DNA of 64,000 nucleotides from Albifimbria verrucaria (taxonomy: Eukaryota; Ascomycota; Sordariomycetes; Hypocreales; Stachybotryaceae). The notes beneath the pieces were generated by a model. The model was given only the letters and a program-made list of their open reading frames with translations, was not told where the DNA came from and searched no databases. Below are positions 23,844 to 35,274 of this stretch, piece after piece. The DNA lies in the NCBI GenBank assembly GCA_020081605.1, contig JAHREC010000049.1, positions 1,364,001-1,428,000 on the forward strand, read 5' to 3'. Within the stretch, counting starts at the first letter, position 1, and every line of letters begins with the position of its first letter. The translations under genes and the position numbers were made by a program.

Positions 23844-25286
23844 TCAAGCCTCAATCACCACTTTGAGCACGAGGCCCCCATCGTCATCGCAGGTCCGGCC
23901 TGCAAGCTCGAAAGCTCCTTGTGCTTTCTCGAGGCCCTTGAACCGGTGTGTCACCATCTTGTCGAGACTGGGGAGACCGTTCTTGCCCTGCGCACAGAGC
24001 AGCCTGATTCCTGTGGGATAGGTGTTGGCATAGCGGAAGATTCCGAGGATATCGATTTCACGAAGGTGAGCGACAGACAGGGGTAGCGTTTGGACGGGAG
24101 TACCCATTCCAACCATGACTACCTTGCCGCCGGACCTGGTGGCGTAAAGGCTGGTGTGCATGCAAATCTCTTTGCCCGTGCATTCAAAAGTAATGTCGAC
24201 ACCATCCTCATCCTCTTCCAAGACGAAGGCCTCTGGACCCTTGGTCACCGACAGAATGTCAGCGGCAAGGGCTTTTGCGCTGTCGAATTGGCTCGCTGTG
24301 GAAAAGACGCTGGCTGGGGTCATGGCACCGCCAGACTCAGGCGTCGAGGTGCCTGAATTAGGTGATGTCTGCAGACGTTGGGGGACAACATAACCATGCG
24401 TGGCGAAGCCGTGAGTGATGGCATAGTTCACTCGGCCAGCGTCGACATCAGTGATGGTCACAGTGGTGCAGCCAGACTGACGGGCCATGGCAGCGGTGAG
24501 TAGACCGACCGTACCAGCACCAATTACAAGGGCAGTTGAACCTGGCGCTGGGGTAGCACGGTTCACTGCATGTGTAGCCACGGAGAGGGGTTCGAGGAGT
24601 GCAGCAGCTTCATATGAAACATTGTCAGGCAGCCTGGAAGATGTCAGAATAAGTGACTTGCCAAAGGATATACCGGTAAATGGTTCAACTTACTTATGAC
24701 ACCAATTAGCAGGGTGGTTTATTCTCTCCTGGAGTGTACCCTGGTAGTGAGGGTATGTCTTCGCACTGCTTCTAAATCGCAGCTTCTTGCACAAGTTATA
24801 CCAGCCGTTCCGGCAGATACCACATTGTCCACAAGGAACTCCGACCTCAAGCGCGACACGATCTCCAATTTTGAAGCCGTGGACCTGAGGACCAATAGCG
24901 ACCACTTCACCAGAGGATTCGTGACCGAGAGAAAGTGGCTGGCATGCGCACAGGTCACCATTGGCGAATTTCTTATAGTAAGAAACATCAGAGCCACAGA
25001 TGCCGGTGGCTTTGATAGCAATCTGCAGCTCGCCAAAACCCGGTTCTTCCAGGCTCCTTGATTCCTGTAGAAGATATGCAAGTCAGCTGTGGGTTCCCCT
25101 GTGAACTCGCGTCTCAAAGCTTCGACGACAGCCGAAGGGTCGACGGCCGAGAACATCGGGTCGGGAGACACTCACCAATCGCAGGTCGCGAGGTCCATGC
25201 AAGACGGATGCAGTGATCGTAGATGGCTTTACGCTGTGGACGGGAAGATGCATTGGCGCGCCATCCCCAGTAGCTGCTGGAGCCAT
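23844..25286 (-). CDS. Zinc-dependent sorbitol/xylitol-type alcohol dehydrogenase
   Basis: Three exons, 25286..25176, 25064..24694 and 24633..23844, give 423 residues with no frame break. It is a medium-chain NAD(P)-dependent polyol dehydrogenase. The catalytic zinc region is GICGSDVSYYKKF and LGHESSGEVVAIG; the structural zinc loop is CGQCGICRNGWYNLC; the Rossmann motif is VIGAGTVGLLTAAMA. The C-terminal half has GKVVMVGMGTPVQTLPLSV. Closest relatives by motif are fungal xylitol/L-arabitol/sorbitol dehydrogenases, so polyol oxidation in the cytosol is likely; the exact substrate is not determined. Unusual point: after the Rossmann core there is a Ser/Thr/Pro/Gly-rich insertion of about 40-50 residues (TSPNSGTSTPESGGAMTP near 24280-24370) not present in standard members. 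The N-terminus also has about 25 extra residues. Confidence 0.9.
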
Positions 25287-28200
25287 AATGGGTAGAGAAT
25301 GACGCTGAAAGCGTGGGATGAGAGTGGGATGAAGGGTGTAAAGTGAAGGATTGGGGCCAAATGGTTGGCTTGGCCAGTTGCCTATTGGGGGTAACCGTGT
25401 CTAGGATTGGCTGGTAAGGGCAAGCTGGCGAAGATATAGATAGCCGAGTGGGACTTTGGGGGTTCAGGAGCTTGGGGGCAGACGTTATCTTTCGGTCTGG
25501 CTCGATTCAGTCTTCAAGTCCTTGGTTTCCTCTGGAGGGTAGGAGAAAGAGCCACGGCTTGCTAACGATGACACCAGAGAAAGGGAGTCGTTGATGAAGA
25601 AGGGAAAAAGAGGAGGAGGGGACGGGGCTTTATCGCTTGAAGTAAACACGTCGAAGCATGCCATGCGGTACCTTAGCCAGCCCACATCCTTTAAGTAGTC
25701 ATAGCCCAGACTATCCCGCCCAAGTTGTGGGCGATGATTGAGTGAATGGGTTACGTGAAAGGTATCCTGCCCGTCAATCATGGCGAGGGCCTGTCGATGT
25801 GCGTAAGGCAGGGAAATGACTGGAAGCACGGAGACTGCCCACTCACGAACCGATGAGTTATCTCGGGCCAAGGACGACAAGCCATGGAGCATGCAGTCCC
25901 GAAAGGCAGATAGTCCCTGTCCCCGTCAACCCAAATCAGCCGTGCTGTACCCTCCCTACCAGGCCTGACCTGGGTCTACAGCGCTCGCCATCGAGTCAAG
26001 CTCATACAGTGCGCTTGGACAGGGCAGGAGGGTCTGCATAAGGATTGTCATGGCTGGGCCCTGGCCATGTGCCTCGGCCGTGATTCCGCAAACGGCACTG
26101 GCATAGGCGAGGAACCAAGGACATGGTGCTCCGAATTACGGGCATGCGCCTTTGCTCTTCTCAAGTCGGAAAGGATTAGGGCGACCTGGACAGAGCATCT
26201 CCCCGTCCGAAAAGTTCTTGCTGGAGATGGAGGGTGGAGGCAGCGACCAGGGATCCATTGGGCTCGAGTTTGTTTGCCGGTGGATACTGATGCAGCACCG
26301 TACAGTAGCTTAATCTGACGCTGGTGTGGCGGGGGCGTGTGCATGAAGAAAGCGAAGAGACAAGACGAGATCCATGTCTGTCTTGGCCATGTCCTGACAG
26401 TGGCCTGGAAGATGGGCATTGCGACAACGACCAGGGAAGACGGTGAGGAGCCGGGCAGCGAGCGAGCCAACCCAGACGCGTCTCGGGCTCCCGCTGTGAG
26501 AGGCAAACCAGGTACGGTGTCCCATTCGCAGAGGGCCAGACAGGTATCAGGATGTGATGCAACCTCGCTGAAGCCAAGTGGTTTACAAGATAATGAGTAA
26601 TGTACGATGCTCCTACCCACGACTCGATGAGCCCCTTCACCGTTGATCCACCAGCATTCGACAGCTGCAAGCCAGGCAGCTTCGATAGGTCCACGGGGAA
26701 ACCCCTCCAGAAGAATTGGGAGGTGATGGATATCAGAAATATCTAACTGTCCTCCCTCCTACTTCTCGGTGAAGGATGCCAATGCCATCCATTGCGTCTT
26801 GCCGCCGGCAGCAGCCTTCAGATTAATTGTTCTTGATAGCCGGCGGTTCTTTTGAATCAAGAGTTGCGTCAGAGTCAACGGCCGCAGAAGACCTTGACGT
26901 TCTGATGCTCGCAAGGATGGCGCATGTCGAGTCCAGCGTGGAGTCGCAAACCCTTCCATGCCCACAGTTTGCACAATCCTCGGCAACTGTACGAGGCAAG
27001 GCGAGTCAAAGGCATGGTGTCCCTTGGCTCGGCGTGCGGTAGGTGGTAGGTGGCAGCAGCAGCGTAGGCGTGTAAGTGGATAGGTAAGTACATCCGTACA
27101 GCAGGTAAAGATGCCTCACAGATGCTGATGTAGACGCTGGGTTGGATCCATAATGCCTGTGCCTAATGGGTGACTGTATGCAACTACAAGGGTGCATAGG
27201 GGTCCCTCATAGGTGGGAAAGTGCGCCTGTAGAGGCTGCCAGACGGACTAGGCATCCCTGAACGACAGGGCGGGACCCCTCAAGCCTCTTTTCCCTCGCC
27301 TTCTCTTCCCTCTATCACATCAATCTCAATCCCCAGGCCAGGTCGAGGTATCCAATCTGCTGCTGCATCTGCTACCGCCATCACAGAATCGCCATCCGTC
27401 TCCACCGAATTCGCCTGTTGCCGCCTCAAAGCCAAAAGGATTGGCAACCTGCCACGTCGGCTCACTACCGGTCCTGGGCTATATCCTCGCCGCCCGCTCT
27501 ACACTCGGCTTGCGAGCCCTTGTCTGCTCCACGGATTGGTCTAGAGCCAAGGTGGAGTCCTTCACGCTCTTGTTGTCCCGTCATACCGGTTTTGGGACCA
27601 CCGTCTGAAGGTCAGAGCAAGGATTCCTGCGGTCCCAACGGCGTCATCTACGCCTTGTCCCGGCTTGTCTCGTCGCTCTCCGTACTCTGTACACCGCACG
27701 CACATACTGTCCCACTATCGCCGTGCCCACAACAGCATGCACCCAGGACCCAAGCACCGAGAACATCGTGAGGCCAGCCTGGTAAATTGTATCTCGTGGT
27801 GTTCCACTTTACCCGGCTGCGTACTCCGGCTCCAAAACAGGTCCTCAGACTCCGTCTAGGAAACGTGTAGTCAACAACACCACAGCCTGTTGATCTTGGC
27901 GGTCGATCGAGATGGAAGTTATCGTATGTTCCGCTGATTTACCATGACGCCAATTCGAGCCACCTTTTGTCCATCACCGACTATCTTTAATATCATCATA
28001 CGCATCCGCGGTCCTCCCCGGCCCAATCAGCCCCAGCCAAGGTCTGTCCATCACTTACACGCCACGCCTCAAACCCCTCCTGCCGCTATGCTGTGATGCC
28101 TGGACAAGGCTGGTCACAGTTTTACCCCAAATCATGCCTGCCATGACAACTTGCTTGTCCAGCGGTAATCAGATATTAGACTCGGCCAAACTGGAAGCCC

Positions 28201-30318
28201 AGTTGACAGACAGGCCTACCTCGCCGCTTTCGACTCGGTGCGGAGCAGTTGGGGAAATGGCGCCATTAGCGAACAGCTGTGGAGGCCGCAGTTCGTGGCC
28301 CTCGCTGTTGCATCTTGGCTTAGATCTGCTGGTGATGGGTCGTTGCATGCATACACGCGGCGCACATCCCAGAGCACACGCGTGGCTGCGGGCCGGGGCG
28401 GTGGCCATGACGACGAATAGTCTCAACCCCTCGCTTCATCGAAGTGTGTGGCATCGCCAATCTCCATCCTACAACCTCACACCATCTTCTTGCGATACCC
28501 TGTTGGACTGGATGGCTGCTACCCTTCACATGCTAAGCGTGTACCGCATTTGGAGCCGGTGCTAGCCATCAGGAATCCCTGCTTCGGACCCCAGATGCAC
28601 TTGCCGCCGGGCCATTATCCGACTTGCTGTCTTCACAGCCATTCGATGCTCAACGCAAGCAACCAAAGTCACTGCTATGGTCGTAGATGCAATGCCAATC
28701 TTGCCTTGGTACGGGGACGTATGTACCCTGGTTTATCAAACCAAATAAAAGAGCAATGAAGAGACTCGGGCATCCGGATGATTCGGAAGCCCACACAAGG
28801 ACCCCTGCCCTGTCTCGTTTCGTCGGTTGAACCAGAACAGGAGACCTATAACGACAACTTTGGTAACACTTACATCACTGGAAATAACAGCAAGGTGTGT
28901 CCTTTCCGGCCCGTATCCGTTGGTCCCCGCTCACTTATCACTAATTAACACAAAGCTCGATCTGCTGCAGGTAAGAAATCCTGTCAAGACACACAACCCG
29001 AATGCCACCGTAATGCTACCATTAGCAGAGGGTTCTGGAATCAGTAATCGTTACGGGTTGTACCGTGAGCATTGACACCTTTTTCAAATAAGATTAGGCA
29101 GTCCGAAACAGGCCAGATTCTGACACGGCTCCATGAATCCGTCCATCATCCGTTCTCTTTTGAGAAAGCAAGGATACCCAGAGTGGCAATTGTCGAGATC
29201 CTATCAACTAGGTTTTGGATCGCTCGGCTAAACAGCGTGGCCCCGCAGGTCCCTTGTTCCCAAGCCTATGGTTTTGGCTCACGATGAAACGAGGCTCTGG
29301 ATATCTTCGAAAGAAATGCGACGTGTCGCAACCGCTGGCGTGAAGGCTTGTCAGTCGCTCGACATAGTCGGCTTATCTTCTCCGGATGCAACCGGATGAT
29401 GGAGATAACGCATTTCATTATCCTATTAGTCGCAACCCCAGCTGATCCTGACCGCTCGTCCGTCAAGCCACAGCTTAATGCGTTCCTCACTTGACATGCC
29501 CCCATCTGGGTCACTGTGAGCACAAAAGGAAAGCGCACTGTTCAAATCACGGCCCACAGGAAAAGTGACAATGTTCAGTTGTTGGGCGCCTATCAGCAGC
29601 GAATAGCCCAGCGTTTCGGCCACATCAAAGTCTCGTCTTCCCGACTACACATTCAATTTCTGCTGCCAAGCGGATGGAGCTACTGCAGGACGAAGCTGTA
29701 AGTTATGCAATTACAAACGAAAGCATGACGACATTGGGCCTCGGATGAGTTCTACAGCACTGAAACGACAGGGCTCATTCTGTGCTCATACTGAAAGATA
29801 CTATAGCTCGCTCTTCAGACCCCCTCCTGGCCTTGTTACTACTGATACTCCTGTTGCAGGAAAGCAACCCATCACATCGCGGCCCTCAGACTCGTGCTGG
29901 CACATTGATTGTGGATGTGGCCGCCTTGGATTGCCGCATCTGCCCTGCACAATCAGGGGTGGGGCCTGACCGCTCAGAGATCAGCCAGGGCTCCGCTATG
30001 TGGCCGAGCGCAAGCTGGTGAGAGGTGTCAGCACCTGCAGGTATGTAACTTGCATGATGGTAAGGTCTTCAGACACACCGCTGCCATGACGGAAACCGCA
30101 TCGGCTGTGGGAAATGTCACCATCACAGTCCGTTGTCGGCTGTCGCACAACTTCCCTTCCTTGCGAATACGTGGATCTCTATTTGCAATGGCGGACAGGT
30201 CTTGCTCCATGACACAGAAACAGTTTGATAAATCTACCTAGAAATGTCGCAATAAGTAAAGCTTGCTCGTTCCTCTTCAAAAGAAGCGCCCTCCGGCTTG
30301 CGCCATCATGAACATCAA
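25287..30318. other. 5-kb region without a supportable gene
   Basis: This is the longest gene-poor stretch in the window, between the dehydrogenase start (-) and the VPS17 stop (-). Many ORFs of 60-190 codons exist on both strands (25485-25892, 26048-26694, 27418-27771, 28134-28565, 30298-30603 for example), but they overlap, lack domains and show no convincing exon chain even when single-base breaks are allowed. It is not AT-rich, so it does not look like RIP-mutated transposon DNA. It may hold a long promoter, a non-coding RNA, or a species-specific gene I cannot recognise. Confidence 0.45.
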
Positions 30319-32217
30319 TTAGAACGTGCTCGTTGCCAGCCGGCTCGCTGCATTCCTGGCATCAACCCGGTCCTCGTCATCCTCATCATTGACACCGACA
30401 GGTCCCGTGCGGCCGCTCGAGCCCAGACGTCCCTGGCTCGTCTCCTCTGCCTCCTGGCTATCGCCTTCCTCCGCAAGCTTGCCCATAAGACTGCTCGAGT
30501 GGCTACGCGTAGTGGCGTCGGAGCGCCGTGGGACACCGCTCCATGCATCGCCCTTTGGTCCTTGGCTGGCTGCGAGGCTTGCGCGACGCACCGTAGGGTG
30601 TGATTCACGACCGAGGCGGCTCAGACCGCCAGAAGCATCAATAGATCGGATGTCTGGTCGCACGCTCTCTAGGAGCGCTAGAGTCCGCCGCTCGGCCTCG
30701 ATCTCCCGGATAACGAGCTCTCTAATGCTCATGCGTAAATCGCTGGCAGTCCTGTTGAACCATTTGCGACGCTCCTGCACGAGGTTTTGTGTCACCTTGG
30801 TCGTTTTATGGTAAAGGTTGGTCTCCGTCTGTCGTGCTTCGTCCAACGCTGCAATCGCCTCATCTACCTTGTCCCGTCGAACACTAGAGCTAGCCTTCAA
30901 TCGATCGGCAGCGTTCATCTTGTTTCTTGTCGCCTCTTGTGCCTGCAGGAACTCTCGAATAAGGATCTGGCGGTTGGTCAAGGTCTCCTTGACAATGAAG
31001 GCATCCTGGGAATGATACTGGAAAGGGTCTCCGATCGTTGTAGCCTCAGCCGTCGCCTGTGCCGCGTGGTAGTCACCCACGGTTTGAACAACTCTGCCCA
31101 GCTTCTTATAAGCATTTGCAAGTCCTGGGTGCGGCTCCTGAACGTGCATGTTCCCAAGTTTCACTCCGTAGTCAGATTCCGCAAGTCCCAGCCCTAGATA
31201 CTATTAGTGACGTGACACAAATGCGACTTGGATGGATGTAAATCAAACATACCTCTCCGAGCTTTGACCAGCTTATCAACTTTGTGGCCGGCGTCCATGG
31301 CGCCAAGGTAAAATAAGCTTGACCACAGGTCGAGCATCCGCAAGCTCTGGTGTCTCGTCAGGTGGCGGGGCAAACTGCTTGAGAATCTTTCTTCGGACGC
31401 CAGTTGCCGGTTGCTTCATCTTCACGAGGGACTGTAGCCAAAGTCACTCTCTACGAAGAGGACCATTTCTTCATCCCTCATTAATGTCTCGTTGCTGCAA
31501 ACATAGTTGAACCACCGCTGCATCAATGCCTTGACTCGCAACTCGTCCTCGTCAGTGCCTGCGCCGGCGGACGTAATCGAGGGGACGGCAGGAACAAAAG
31601 CATCCGGGTTGGCCGATATCAGATGTTCTGCGAGTTTAACGAATTCTGAATGTAAACGTCGAACATCTCGGTACTGCGTGGTTCGGAACCGCGGGATGTT
31701 TGTCTATAAGAATCAGTAAGGTGGTTCATTAGTGGCAAATAATAGGCGCATTTACATGAACGTCAAACCGCAGAACCGGGTCCTTTTTACCAGTGCGCTC
31801 GAGGCCTGTGATCTTGGCCTGTAGCCTGTATTGCGGTTGAGCTGGTCTTTGGGCTCGTTGTCCATGGGCTGGCTGCGCCTCCTGGCCATCGGATGGCCCT
31901 TGAGACTCGGCCGATTGCGGGTGTTCAGCAGACGGGGTTTGATGCTCTACATGAGAACCGTGCTGTCCTGCGGCTTGGCCAGCGTCCTCGCCGCTAGCAG
32001 CAGCATCTGTCGTGCCCGGTCGCTGAAAGGGTCCCCATCGCCAGCCGGTGCAAGCCCGTTAGACGGTGCGGGACTGAAGCCGAAGGGGTGCAGCTCCGTC
32101 TCCGGAGGTTGGCTCGAAGCCAGTTCGATTATGCTGGGGAGAGGATGCCGGCGAATTGCCCCAAGGCGACTCTCCGACTGCGTCTTCGCCTTCGTTGATA
32201 GTCGTCGAGTAGTCCAT
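30319..32217 (-). CDS. vps17: Retromer sorting nexin VPS17 (PX-BAR)
   Basis: Vps17 pairs with Vps5 on endosomes to retrieve cargo receptors to the Golgi. Exons: 32217..31756, 31703..31253 and 31193..30319. It starts MDYSTTINEGEDAVG, with a Pro/Gln-rich N-terminal region. The PX domain spans LQAKITGLERTGKKDP, FRTTQYRDVRRLHSEFVK and AEHLISANPDAFVPAVP. The BAR region contains VKLGNMHVQEPHPGLANAYK, KASSSVRRDKVDEAIAALD and LVQERRKWFNRTASDLR. Frame breaks: extra base at about 32096-32097, missing base at 32015-32019, missing base at 31428-31430 and an extra A at 31311-31316. Two gains and two losses cancel, so the exon sum is 1788 nt, 595 residues. The long plus-strand ORFs over this gene are shadows. 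It is divergent from bcp1, with 535 bp between the start codons. Confidence 0.92.
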
Positions 32218-32752
32218 TGCGAGACGGCTGGAGCTTAAGCCGAGGAGAAAAGAGGCAAGTGATGCGATCGAAGAGGGGTGAACCGAGGCTGTGACGAACT
32301 CGGAAATCTAGGACAGCGAATTATATGCGCCGGCCCGTGCTCGAAATCGCCAACTCGTTGTGCAATGCCACCTGGAGCCGAAGGGGTGGTGAGTCTCAGT
32401 TACGGATGGCGGGCGCTGGTCGCTGACGCAAGGTAGGCAGCTCGTGTGGCACACGGTAGGCCACGACATGGGAACGCCGAAGCCGAGGGCCGGCCTCTAG
32501 TTGGCTGGTCAAGCGCAGCGATTGCGGCTAATTTAGGCGCCCTAGAAGCTCTTATCGGTCTGGAACCGGCCTAGTGCGGGGCATGGGAAATAAAATTTAT
32601 GGCATGGCGAGTTACTCAAAGCAAGAATTCCTTCGGTCTGAGCCTGTATAGCACCTTGCGACATCTCACTGAGACAAAAACTCCTGCTTGAAGTCGGAGA
32701 AATAGTGCTCGACGGAGCTTGTCATAACTTTACATCTCTCAATCTATTCAGC
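32218..32752. other. Divergent promoter region vps17/bcp1
   Basis: The 535 bp between the two start codons must contain both promoters and 5' UTRs. No ORF of note. No specific factor site is claimed. Confidence 0.5.
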
Positions 32753-33675
32753 ATGGGCAAGAAGAGGACAAGAGAGGCCGATGGGAAGGAGGTTCCCCCG
32801 CCGATTCCAACGTCGAAATGGCGGATGCGGACAGCGGTGACGATGAGGTGAGTTGGTGCAATCTTGCCCAACTGCAAGCGGCACTAACTCTCTCGTTCTC
32901 AAGGACTTCGACATGGTGAATGTAGACTTTGAATGGTTCAATTTCGACCCCGAGGTAGATTTCCACGGAGTCAAGTCGCTGATGCGACAGCTCCTTGACG
33001 TCGATGCCACCTTGTTCAACATGTCTGCCTTGGCCGACTTGATCCTGTCGCAGCCCACGATTGGTTCGACAATCAAGGTTGACGGTAAGGCTACCGATCC
33101 GTACGCCATGATTACGGCTCTCAACCTCCACGAGCACCGTGAGAAGGAGCCCGTCAAGGACATCCTCCAGTACCTGGTCCAGAAGGCCCAAACCAACCAG
33201 GCGCTGTCCGGGTGCCCGAGCTTCTGAGCAGCGGGAAGCAGGTCGGCCTCGTCCTGTCCGAGCGCCTGATTAACATGCCCAGCGAGATCGCACCCCACTG
33301 TACTCGATGCTCATCGACGAGCTCGAGGCCGCCGTGGAGGACAAGGAGCCTTACGAGTTTTCGCACTACCTCATCCTCTCCAAGGTATACCAAGAGGTTG
33401 AGTCGACGCTGGATGTGGGAGACAGGAAGTCAAAGAAGGCCAAGGCAGGGGACCCGTCGCTGTTTCACTTCCACGTGGAGGACGAGGTGCTCCAGAGGCA
33501 CGCGCTGGCGCATGGCACCTTCGCCTACACAAAGGAGGATGACGCCGTGGCGGACAGCAAGCGGGCATTCCAGGAGATGGGAGTCAAATCCATGGGGTCT
33601 ATGATCCTCATCGAGGCAAACAAGCTACAAGCTGCCATCCAAGCAGTCCAAGAGTATCTAAGTCCATCGCAATAA
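32753..33675 (+). CDS. bcp1: Bcp1/BCCIP family nuclear protein
   Basis: Bcp1 is a nuclear chaperone/export factor; the yeast protein supports export of Mss4 and acts as chaperone for ribosomal protein Rpl23. Exon 1 is 32753..32847 and exon 2 is 32904..33675. The start is MGKKRTREADGKEV; an acidic stretch spans the intron, followed by FDMVNVDFEWFNFDP, GVKSLMRQLLDVDATLFN, LILSQPTIGSTIKVDG and GLVLSERLINMPSEIAP. The C-terminal half has VEDKEPYEFSHYLILSKVYQ and KSMGSMILIEANKLQAA. Three single-base losses break the frame, at 32795-32799, 33210-33212 and 33293-33296, all in C or G runs. Exons plus three bases make 870 nt, 289 residues, the usual length. It ends 24 bp from the stop of the convergent chorismate mutase gene. 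Confidence 0.92.
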
Positions 33676-33699
33676 AAAGTTGAAGATATCCCACCCACA

Positions 33700-34607
33700 T
33701 CATGCCGTCGGCAGCAACCTCTGCATCAGATACTCAACCTCGACCTCCTTCGTGAGAGGAATGACAAAGTCTTCGTACATGGAGACGACAGCATCCACGT
33801 TGATCTTGGGGCCCTGGGTACCGTCCACCACGGACGGGTCCCTGCCGTAGGTCTCGGCCTTGAGCCGCAGACGCTCCAGCACCTTCTTCTCCACGGCCTT
33901 GTTCGTGATTGACGCGGCGATTCCCTCCCTATCCTCGGCCTTGATCATGCGGACGTAGTTCTCCTCATCGGACCTGAATTTGGACTCGGCCACGAACTTG
34001 CCAAAGTGTATTCTCCGGGAAATGGCCTGCAAGCACATGATGTCGCAGGTGGCTGCCGACCCGTAGTTTTCCTCCGTCTCACCACGGTCCTTGTGGCCGA
34101 AATCGGGACACACGGCCGGCAGGAACTTTTCAATGTAGAACTGCTTGATCTTGTCGTTGACGTTGACGTCGTTGGGGTAGAGGATCCGGGGTAGTTTAGA
34201 GGTTTGAGGAAGGGCTTCTGAATCGCATCGGGGAAGAAGGGGTACTCGTCTGGCGACTCATAACGGCGAATTAACGACTGCAGTCGCTCCTGTTCACGCA
34301 GGAACCAGTCCAAGAAGCTGAGGTTGCTGTCAGGGATATGCAGAGCACCAGGTTTGTAGATGGTCTGAGCAATGCCAGCATCAGCAATCAACAACGGAAA
34401 GAGAAGAGTAGAGGCGCGACCTACCTGGTTCAAGGCAAACTGCACTCGCTCAATCAGATGAAAGGTGATTGTGTCCTCCAAGCGACTGCGCCCGTCAGTA
34501 ACTCGTTCGGTGTTCGGGAACCGACTTTGTGACTAACATCAGCTGGAACCGGATTCTCGCCAGGTCCAAGGCCGTGGAGGGTCTCCCATATCAATCACGG
34601 TATCCAT
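33700..34607 (-). CDS. aro7: Chorismate mutase
   Basis: Chorismate mutase converts chorismate to prephenate at the branch to phenylalanine and tyrosine. Exons: 34607..34538, 34485..34425 and 34364..33700. The start is MDTVIDMGD; then [95 protein letters not shown] and the end [13 protein letters not shown]. This is the all-helical AroQ eukaryotic type with the regulatory region of the allosteric yeast enzyme (tryptophan activates, tyrosine inhibits). Two missing bases: 34579-34581 in exon 1 and 34187-34191 before [10 protein letters not shown]. Exons plus two bases make 798 nt, 265 residues, as in other fungi. Confidence 0.94.
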
Positions 34608-35274
34608 GGCGCACAATTGGGGAGGATAAGCTTGTGTTTTTTAAGTGTAAGCAAGGAAACGAAGATGCGCGGGTATGCTTCGAGGTCAGACGTAAAGCGA
34701 AGGGCAGCTCCAAAGCTTTATGACTAAATTTTAGCTTGTTCAAGACAGTCTCACACTGCTGAGGTACCGAGTTGGAGGCCGAACCTTGGTCCGATCACGG
34801 CCAAGCTCCATCTCTAGCAGCCTCTCCCCGAAAATGGTAATGAATACGATGCACATGCACTGGGACTGGTACTGGCACAGCGCTGGACCACACTGGATGC
34901 AGCGGCATGCAGAGGATCATCTTAGGGTACCTTTGGTGGGGTGGACCAATCAGATATTCTTTTGGTTTTTTCTCTTCCAGTGGGCCATCCCTGGTCCTTG
35001 TGCTTTGGGGAGCTTTGATGCATAACAAGCTCCCTAACGAGATGGGAATAAGTGGCTTTACCTTGTCAATGCAGCTAAGCGCGTCATAGCCTGGCCCGTT
35101 TCGAGCATTTGCTGCGACATTCACCCTCTGGAAATCCTTCCCTTCCGTCCCCAAGCCAGCCAACCACACCCACCCCCTTCCCCGTCTCCGGAACAGCCTC
35201 ATTCCAATCCGCCCAGCGCTGGCCGTTTCCAATCTCTCAACGCTCGGCTGTAGCTCGAGGCTCATCCTTGGGCC
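34608..35274. other. Divergent promoter region aro7/mdv1
   Basis: About 670 bp between two divergent start codons. ORFs here (34529-34723, 34786-35025 and the minus 34795-35478 ORF) are not protein-like or run antisense to the start of the next gene. Both promoters are expected here. Confidence 0.45.

Noticed and set aside
30326..30814. 162-codon plus ORF and overlapping ORFs over VPS17
   Set aside because: They are shadows of the BAR-domain coding sequence on the minus strand.
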